The position numbers and the translations under genes were made by a program. This document shows, piece after piece, positions 1 through 4,004 of a stretch of 5,842 nucleotides of DNA. The notes under the pieces were generated by a model. It saw only the letters and a program-made list of their open reading frames with translations, did no database searches and was not told where the DNA came from. How positions within the stretch are numbered: the stretch's first letter is position 1; each line of letters opens with the position of its first letter. This stretch comes from CAZQYC01 sp043746555 (GTDB lineage Bacteria > Pseudomonadota > Gammaproteobacteria > Steroidobacterales > Steroidobacteraceae): the NCBI GenBank assembly GCA_043746555.1, contig JAYTQU010000409.1, forward strand, positions 1-5,842. The letters are read 5' to 3'.

Positions 1-122
1 GTGCGCGGAATAAATTTGAGTATCTGACTGAATAAACTGTACGCTGCTTTCACGTTGAGCCTCTTCATTGTGCGATTGAACCGGTTTCGTCACCGTCAAC
101 CTCACAGGATCGGGCTCAATGT

Positions 123-142
123 CTGTCCCCTAATTTGGACAG
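123..142. repeat. Short perfect hairpin CTGTCC-N8-GGACAG
   Basis: The arms at 123-128 and 137-142 are exact inverted repeats around an AT-rich 8-nt loop. There is no T-run after either arm, so it is not a standard intrinsic terminator. A GTCTGTCCCC-type motif recalls repeats that I associate with insertion-sequence or REP-type contexts in proteobacteria. That is recollection, not a match shown here. Confidence 0.35.
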
Positions 143-189
143 GAGTGGTCGTATATCTACACCGGATGAAATCGAATTCTTGAAGCAGC

Positions 190-223
190 CAGGATCGAGT
201 TTCTGACAGGGTCGAGTTTCTAC
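190..223. repeat. Imperfect 17-bp tandem duplication
   Basis: Unit one (190-206) and unit two (207-223) differ at three positions and share the core TCGAGTTTCT (195-204 and 212-221). The two copies are exactly adjacent. The region codes for nothing recognisable, so this may be a slippage duplication or paired binding sites. The sequence cannot distinguish these. Confidence 0.5.
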
Positions 224-271
224 ATCGCGCGAGTCGACATACTTCGTAGTCTGGTCGATTCCTACTACTGG

Positions 272-685
272 CTATGGTCTCGCATCGCGCGGAATCGAAT
301 ACGTTCCGACAACATGGGCAACAGGGTCATCGTCGCCTTCGGAGTAGAGAGACACTTCGCCAACGGCAAGCGATTTGCCGACCTTCATGAGTTTGCACAC
401 TGCAACGATTGCCGCGTCACCGGATGGCCTGCGAAGAAAGTTGATATTCAAATTGGTGGTGACGGCCATCGGTACGATTCCGATCTCGCCGAAGATGGCG
501 ACATACAACGCAAGATCGGCCATCGACATGAGTGTCGGTCCCGATACCGTCCCACCCGGACGAAGTTCCTCGCGACTAATTTCACGTCGAATCGTCGCGC
601 CTTTATTTCCCACCGACTCGACCGTGCAGTCGAGTCGCGGAAATGCTTTCGCAAGGAACGTTTCGATCTCAACTTTAGTTGGCAT
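272..685 (-). CDS. PaaI-family hotdog-fold thioesterase
   Basis: Predicted 137-residue cytosolic single-domain acyl-CoA thioesterase of the PaaI/4HBT hotdog superfamily, which hydrolyses acyl-CoA thioesters to free acid and CoA. The exact substrate cannot be read from the sequence. Visible family features are the GGTVSGP stretch (residues 44-50) leading into the long hotdog helix with an acidic residue, D57, in SMAD; the central strand NLNINFLRRP (78-87); and the late strands around LAVGEVSLYSEG (106-117) and HVVGTYSIP (124-132). The length is typical of the family. I chose the ATG at 685 because family-like sequence begins there (MPTKVEIETFLAKAFP). The same frame stays open to a TTG at 766, but those 27 extra residues show no family resemblance. 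Neither start has a good Shine-Dalgarno sequence. It is the last gene of the minus-strand series, and a functional link with hicAB or topoisomerase IV is not apparent. Confidence 0.82.
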   Translation of the reverse strand: MPTKVEIETFLAKAFPRLDCTVESVGNKGATIRREISREELRPGGTVSGPTLMSMADLALYVAIFGEIGIVPMAVTTNLNINFLRRPSGDAAIVAVCKLMKVGKSLAVGEVSLYSEGDDDPVAHVVGTYSIPRDARP

Positions 686-756
686 AAGGAGTTCTGGAAT
701 TTCGCGGCACCTCTCACGCAGAGCACCGCAGCGATATGTGATAACGCTCTGATGAA

Positions 757-930
757 TCAATGGCAAGTCTGATTCGCTGGCACCGCTTTCAAATCCTGTA
801 TCGACAATTTAATCTCGAACGCCTTCAGCATCCGCGGTTTTTTGGACATGGCCAGCTTCCGACCGGGCAAGGCGCGAGATGCTGTGGCCTTTGCGTTCGA
901 ATAAATCCTTTTCACTTTTCTAAGCGACAT
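757..930 (-). CDS. Possible small basic protein downstream of hicB (uncertain)
   Basis: A 57-codon reading frame begins at an ATG inside the last codons of hicB (the two overlap by 11 bp) and ends in TGA at 757-759. The product would be strongly basic, with many Lys and Arg residues, and has no membrane segment or motif I recognise. The overlap with the hicB stop could allow translational coupling, but no Shine-Dalgarno sequence precedes the ATG. An internal ATG at 849 has a weak GGAAG upstream and would give a 30-residue peptide. The frame remains open upstream to 1020 inside hicB, where it is just a shadow. It may equally be non-coding spacer between hicB and the thioesterase gene. Confidence 0.2.
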   Translation of the reverse strand: MSLRKVKRIYSNAKATASRALPGRKLAMSKKPRMLKAFEIKLSIQDLKAVPANQTCH

Positions 931-1159
931 GTTGCAGTCGATTAACCAAATCACGACCCGCCGTCGGTGCCGGCAGAGGCTTGCCATCTTTGCGATAGAG
1001 CGCGATTGCATCATCGACAATCCGACAAAGCTCTTCGAACACCTTCTGTTCGTCGTTGCCGTGACAACCGCCGTAAATCAAACCCGGCGCGCTGCCGACA
1101 TAGCATTGATCTTCGTTGGACCACTCGACGATCTTTACGTAGTTGGCGCTGGCTTTCAT
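920..1159 (-). CDS. hicB: HicB-family antitoxin
   Basis: A 79-residue protein of the HicB type, the antitoxin that binds and blocks the HicA ribonuclease in a type II toxin-antitoxin system. The N-terminal half has the usual HicB pattern: alternating beta residues in YVKIVEWSNEDQCYVGSAPGL (residues 7-27), then the GG-containing turn near 30-31, and an amphipathic helix around 36-55 containing VFEELCRIVDDAI. This is the partly degenerate RNase H-like fold of the family. The C-terminus (GRDLVNRLQHVA) is short, and no helix-turn-helix or ribbon-helix-helix DNA-binding domain is visible, unlike in longer HicB proteins. Its ATG overlaps the hicA stop as ATGA (1156-1159), indicating translational coupling, and an AGGA lies about 9 nt upstream of the start. 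The family assignment is confident; repression of its own promoter is not demonstrated. Confidence 0.88.
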   Translation of the reverse strand: MKASANYVKIVEWSNEDQCYVGSAPGLIYGGCHGNDEQKVFEELCRIVDDAIALYRKDGKPLPAPTAGRDLVNRLQHVA

Positions 1160-1353
1160 TGCTTGGAATCCTGAATGGCGGATTGCACGGATCGAATCTG
1201 GTATTGCTTGGCGTCATCACCGGGCTTACCGGAAACGGTCGTCGGCCTCGGTACCTTCGGATGAACAAAATTACGATGGCTTCCTTTGCTGCCTCGATCG
1301 ACAAAACCGGCCTTCAATAGCTCGGCCATCAGCTGTCGAATTTTGGGCGGCAT
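1156..1353 (-). CDS. hicA: HicA-family mRNA interferase toxin
   Basis: A 65-residue basic protein matching HicA toxins, which adopt a small double-stranded-RNA-binding-like fold and cleave mRNA and tmRNA in the cytosol independently of the ribosome. The family signature GSKGSHRNFVHP (residues 21-32) is intact, with His26 in the position of the catalytic histidine. The N-terminal helix (KIRQLMAELLKAGF) and the C-terminal segment (DDAKQYQIRSVQSAIQ) are also typical. I chose the ATG at 1353 because a consensus GGAGG lies 8 nt upstream and homologues begin near MPPKIRQL. A GTG at 1374 would add seven unsupported residues. The gene overlaps hicB by 4 bp, in the toxin-first order usual for hicAB. 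No inactivating change is visible, so the toxin looks functional. Confidence 0.9.
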   Translation of the reverse strand: MPPKIRQLMAELLKAGFVDRGSKGSHRNFVHPKVPRPTTVSGKPGDDAKQYQIRSVQSAIQDSKQ

Positions 1354-1361
1354 TAAGTGAT

Positions 1362-1366
1362 CCTCC
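1362..1366 (-). promoter_or_regulatory. Shine-Dalgarno site of hicA (GGAGG)
   Basis: Read on the minus strand, GGAGG lies 8 nt before the ATG at 1353. It is the clearest ribosome-binding site in the window and decides the hicA start in favour of this ATG over the upstream GTG at 1374. Confidence 0.85.
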
Positions 1367-1385
1367 GTGAACACCCGTTTGGTGC

Positions 1386-1393
1386 AGTATACT
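1386..1393 (-). promoter_or_regulatory. Candidate hicAB -10 element within a palindrome
   Basis: On the minus strand TATACT (1391-1386) lies about 32 bp upstream of the hicA ATG, a plausible place for a -10 box. It is embedded in the perfect 8-bp palindrome AGTATACT (1386-1393), a shape suited to a dimeric repressor. The -35 region is poor: TTGCCT is 20 bp upstream and TTTGCG 15 bp upstream, neither at ideal spacing. The promoter call is therefore tentative, and the operator role is inference. Confidence 0.45.
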
Positions 1394-1417
1394 CAATCGA
1401 AAATCACGCAAAGGCAA

Positions 1418-1474
1418 GTCGGTCGCAGTTTTTGCGTTGGCGCGTAGCCAGAACGATGCGCTTGAGCGACCGAC
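1418..1474. terminator. Long-spacer stem-loop after parC
   Basis: GTCGGTCGC (1418-1426) and GCGACCGAC (1466-1474) form a perfect 9-bp GC-rich stem. The 39-nt interior can fold further through CGTTGGC and GCCAGAACG with a 2-nt bulge. It starts 22 bp beyond the parC stop codon, so it may protect or end the parC transcript. In the parC direction the second arm is followed by TTGCCTTTGCG and not by a true T-run, so it is a weak intrinsic terminator candidate. Confidence 0.35.
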
Positions 1475-1496
1475 CGGTGTGGCCTACCGACCAGAC

Positions 1497-3761
1497 TTAG
1501 GCCGTCGTCGGTGCTTCCACTTCCAATTTCTGCACGCCACGCCAACCACGAGGTAATACCGAGCCGCGCTGTGCGCGTTCGCCGCGGTAGTCTTTGAGGT
1601 CGGCATAACTCAGTGTCATCTTGCGATCGCCCGTCCACAACAAAAGATTTTGCTCCGGAGCGACAACGGCAATGGCCACGAGCTTCTCTCCTTCCTTGCC
1701 TTTCTTCGCCGATGCGATGTTGAAAATCTTGTTGCCTTTGCCTCGTGGAAGCTCAGGAAGATCGCTCAGCGGAAACGTTAACATCTTGCCGTCGCTGTTG
1801 ACCGCGCACAACAATGCCTTGTTGTGAGACGACGCCATGCACGGCGTCACCACGCCTGATCCTTCCGGCACTTTGAGAACTGTCTTGCCGGCGCGATTAC
1901 GCGAATGCAACTCCTCTAGTTTGACGATGAACCCGTAACCCGCATCCGATGCGAGCACGCAGCGTTCGTCGGGATCGCCAATCAACACACCGGCGAACGT
2001 CGCGCCATCGGGCGGATCGATTCGACCCGACAGCGGCTCGCCTTGTCCGCGAGCCGAGGGCAAGGTATGCGCGAGCAAACTATACGCACGACCGGTGCTG
2101 TCAACGAATACGGCTTGCTGCGTGCTCTTGCCTCGTGTGGCGTTGAGAAACTCATCGCCGGTTTTATACGACAACGAACGCGGATCGATCTCGTGCCCTT
2201 TCGCTGCGCGTGCGAATCCACGCGCCGACAACACAACCGTTACAGGCTCAACTGTCACCAATTCCGTTTCGTCGATAGCTTGCGCCGCTTCGCGCTCGAC
2301 AATTTTGCTGCGACGTTTGTCGCCGAACTCTTCGGCATCGGCGAGTAGCTCGTCCTTGACCAATTTCTTCATGCGCGCTTTGCTGGCGAGTATTTTCGAC
2401 AGCTCATCGCGCTCTTCGGCTAGGTCTTTCTGCTCGCCGCGAATCTTCATCTCTTCGAGCTTGGCCAAGTGGCGCAACTTAGTCTCGAGAATCGCCTCGG
2501 CTTGAATCTCGGTGAGCGTGAAGCGCTTCATCAACGCCGGTTTCGGCTCTTCTTCCCTACGGATGATGCGAATCACTTCGTCGAGATTGAGATACGCGAC
2601 TAACAAGCCATCCAAGATATGTAGCCGTGCTTCGACTTTTTGTAGACGCCAGCTGAGTCGTCTGGTGACTGTACTAAAGCGAAACTTTAACCACTCTTCC
2701 AAGAGCGACTTCAGATCCATGACCTTGGGACGGCCATCGAGTCCGATGATGTTCAAGTTGACGCGATAGCTACGTTCCATGTCGGTGGTGGCGAATAAAT
2801 GCGCCATCAATTGCTCCACGTCTACTTTGTTCGAGCGCGGCACGATCACAATGCGTGTCGGATGTTCGTGGTCGGATTCGTCGCGCACGTCTTCGACCAT
2901 CGGCAATTTCTTTTCGCGCATCTGCGCGGCGACTTGTTCTTGAATCTTGCTGCCCGACACCTGATAGGGAAGTTGCGTGATGACGATGTCGCCATCTTCG
3001 ATCTCGTATACCGCCCGTGCGCGGAAGGTGCCGTTACCGGTCTCGTAGATGTCTTTGAGTTCTTTCTTAGGCGTGACGATTTCGGCGCCGGTGGGAAAGT
3101 CAGGCCCTTGCACATGCTTGCAGAGTTCGCGAACCGATGCGTCGGGCTCGTCAATCAAGCGCACGCATGCAGTCACGACTTCGCGCAAATTGTGCGGTGG
3201 AATATCGGTGGACATGCCGACAGCGATGCCCATCGCGCCGTTCAGCAACAGATTCGGCACGCGCGCAGGTAACAGCACCGGCTCATCCATCGTCCCATCG
3301 AAGTTTGGTTGCCAATCGACCGTGCCTTGCCCGAGTTCGGACAACAACAGCGACGCATACTTGGTCATGCGCGATTCGGTGTAACGCATTGCAGCGAACG
3401 ACTTTGGATCGTCGGGTGAACCGAAATTACCTTGGCCATCCACGAGCGGATAGCGGTACGAGAATGGTTGCGCCATCAACACCATCGCCTCGTAACACGC
3501 GCTATCGCCATGCGGATGGAATTTACCGATGACATCGCCGATGGTGCGCGCCGATTTCTTCGGCTTGGCCCCGGCATTCAAACCGAGTTCGCTCATCGCA
3601 TAGATGATGCGACGTTGTACTGGCTTAAGTCCGTCGCCAATATGCGGTAGCGCGCGGTCTAAGATCACGTACATCGAGTAATCGAGATACGCTTTTTCAG
3701 TGAAGGTACGCAGCGGTTGTCGCTCGACGCCTTCGAAGTTCAGAGGAGTTTGGGTAGGCAT
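1497..3761 (-). CDS. parC: DNA topoisomerase IV subunit A (ParC)
   Basis: Complete 754-residue ParC, close to the 752 residues of the E. coli protein. With ParE it forms the ParC2ParE2 type IIA topoisomerase that decatenates daughter chromosomes. The winged-helix cleavage domain includes KKSARTIGDVIGKFHPHGDSACYE (about 68-91) and the catalytic pair Arg126-Tyr127 in AAMRYTES; Tyr127 corresponds to E. coli Tyr120. Further conserved blocks are the IPPHNLREV region (187-195) and the tower domain to about residue 340. A charged coiled-coil gate segment follows (about 365-490), then a C-terminal DNA-wrapping beta-pinwheel domain (about 505-745), ending with the ParC-like RGERAQRGSVLPRGW segment. 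Ser87 and Glu91, equivalent to E. coli Ser80 and Glu84, are the quinolone-susceptible residues. The ATG fits the family N-terminus, yet no Shine-Dalgarno sequence precedes it. It follows parE after a 243-bp gap with a palindromic element. It is ParC and not GyrA: the GyrA box (QRRGGKG-like) is absent and the similarity is to ParC throughout. Confidence 0.98.
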   Translation of the reverse strand: MPTQTPLNFEGVERQPLRTFTEKAYLDYSMYVILDRALPHIGDGLKPVQRRIIYAMSELGLNAGAKPKKSARTIGDVIGKFHPHGDSACYEAMVLMAQPFSYRYPLVDGQGNFGSPDDPKSFAAMRYTESRMTKYASLLLSELGQGTVDWQPNFDGTMDEPVLLPARVPNLLLNGAMGIAVGMSTDIPPHNLREVVTACVRLIDEPDASVRELCKHVQGPDFPTGAEIVTPKKELKDIYETGNGTFRARAVYEIEDGDIVITQLPYQVSGSKIQEQVAAQMREKKLPMVEDVRDESDHEHPTRIVIVPRSNKVDVEQLMAHLFATTDMERSYRVNLNIIGLDGRPKVMDLKSLLEEWLKFRFSTVTRRLSWRLQKVEARLHILDGLLVAYLNLDEVIRIIRREEEPKPALMKRFTLTEIQAEAILETKLRHLAKLEEMKIRGEQKDLAEERDELSKILASKARMKKLVKDELLADAEEFGDKRRSKIVEREAAQAIDETELVTVEPVTVVLSARGFARAAKGHEIDPRSLSYKTGDEFLNATRGKSTQQAVFVDSTGRAYSLLAHTLPSARGQGEPLSGRIDPPDGATFAGVLIGDPDERCVLASDAGYGFIVKLEELHSRNRAGKTVLKVPEGSGVVTPCMASSHNKALLCAVNSDGKMLTFPLSDLPELPRGKGNKIFNIASAKKGKEGEKLVAIAVVAPEQNLLLWTGDRKMTLSYADLKDYRGERAQRGSVLPRGWRGVQKLEVEAPTTA

Positions 3762-3778
3762 GTCGTATTTTAGAAGCG

Positions 3779-3797
3779 GTTAGGAGTTAGGCGTTAG
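3779..3797. repeat. Heptamer repeat tract, left flank of palindromic element
   Basis: The tract reads GTTAGGA, GTTAGGC, GTTAG, that is two and five-sevenths units of a 7-bp repeat. Its first 12 bp are the exact inverse of 3981-3992 on the far side of the palindromic element, so the two tracts are arranged symmetrically. It begins about 17 bp upstream of the parC ATG. Confidence 0.7.
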
Positions 3798-3941
3798 TTC
3801 TACTTTGTCAGGTTGCGCTGATGCGCGCGGTGCGGCGTTGCCGCGGCCTGAAAAATACTCACGTACTGCCGTGTACGCTGCGCTTTTTCAGGCCATTGCG
3901 CCTTGCCCCGCATCGCTTGATCCCAACCTGACAAAGTAGAA
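3798..3941. repeat. Miniature inverted-repeat (MITE-like) palindromic element
   Basis: This 144-bp element is bounded by perfect 18-bp terminal inverted repeats, TTCTACTTTGTCAGGTTG (3798-3815) and its reverse complement (3924-3941). Inside, a second perfect 11-bp pair, GGCCTGAAAAA (3845-3855) and TTTTTCAGGCC (3884-3894), encloses a 28-nt centre that itself has CGTAC/GTACG around a 6-nt loop (3862-3877). The two arms between outer and inner repeats are both 29 nt long but pair poorly. TTAG lies directly outside both ends (3794-3797 and 3942-3945), a possible 4-bp target duplication, although TTAG also belongs to the flanking heptamer tract. There is no coding capacity, so any movement would need a transposase from elsewhere. 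It might also fold in a parE-parC transcript and affect its processing or stability. It resembles a dispersed palindromic repeat; copy number is unknown from one window. Confidence 0.7.
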
Positions 3942-3980
3942 TTAGTAGTTAGCCAGAAAAGAGTCGCGGGCTAGTTCCGG

Positions 3981-4001
3981 CTAACTCCTAACTCCCAACC
4001 C
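3981..4001. repeat. Heptamer repeat tract, right flank of palindromic element
   Basis: The tract reads CTAACTC, CTAACTC, CCAACCC, in the orientation opposite to the left tract. The last unit is diverged. It lies just downstream of the parE stop codon and 39 bp beyond the right end of the 144-bp element. Its relation to that element is inferred from symmetry only. Confidence 0.65.
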
Positions 4002-4004
4002 CTT

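Larger units (their letters stand above)
1..271. other. Gene-free left flank with possible mobile-element debris
   Basis: No coding region can be supported here. The first bases read as ten open plus-strand codons (from base 3, ending in TAA at 33-35), which could be the tail of an upstream gene, but this is too short to judge. Two structures are visible: a 6-bp inverted repeat CTGTCC/GGACAG with an 8-nt loop (123-142), and two adjacent 17-bp units matching at 14 of 17 positions (190-206 and 207-223). Such structures occur near insertion-sequence ends and REP-type repeats, but no transposase is visible, so a mobile origin is only inferred. No clear terminator follows the thioesterase gene that ends at 272. 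Confidence 0.35.

Noticed and set aside
686..766. N-terminal extension of the thioesterase from a TTG start
   Set aside because: The 27 extra residues do not resemble the family, and the hotdog domain starts naturally at the ATG at 685. The region may instead hold the promoter, though no convincing -35/-10 pair was found.
314..772. Plus-strand frame of 152 codons opposite the thioesterase gene
   Set aside because: It is antisense to a gene with clear hotdog motifs, its product has no recognisable feature, and it exists because of the codon pattern of the opposite strand.
1011..1304. Minus-strand frame overlapping both hicA and hicB
   Set aside because: It is in a different frame from the recognisable HicA and HicB proteins and gives an Arg-rich product without motifs.
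2799..3272. Plus-strand frame of 157 codons opposite parC
   Set aside because: Antisense to conserved ParC core sequence with no initiation signal or family features.
3767..3772. TAAAAT on the minus strand as a parC -10 box
   Set aside because: It ends only about 5 bp from the ATG and has no matching -35 element, so it would require a leaderless transcript.
3845..3894. Inner GGCCTGAAAAA/TTTTTCAGGCC pair as an ordinary bidirectional terminator for parE
   Set aside because: The T-tracts are inside the stem and are followed by CAGGCC, so there is no terminal U-tract; the loop is 28 nt long and the pair is nested in longer inverted repeats.
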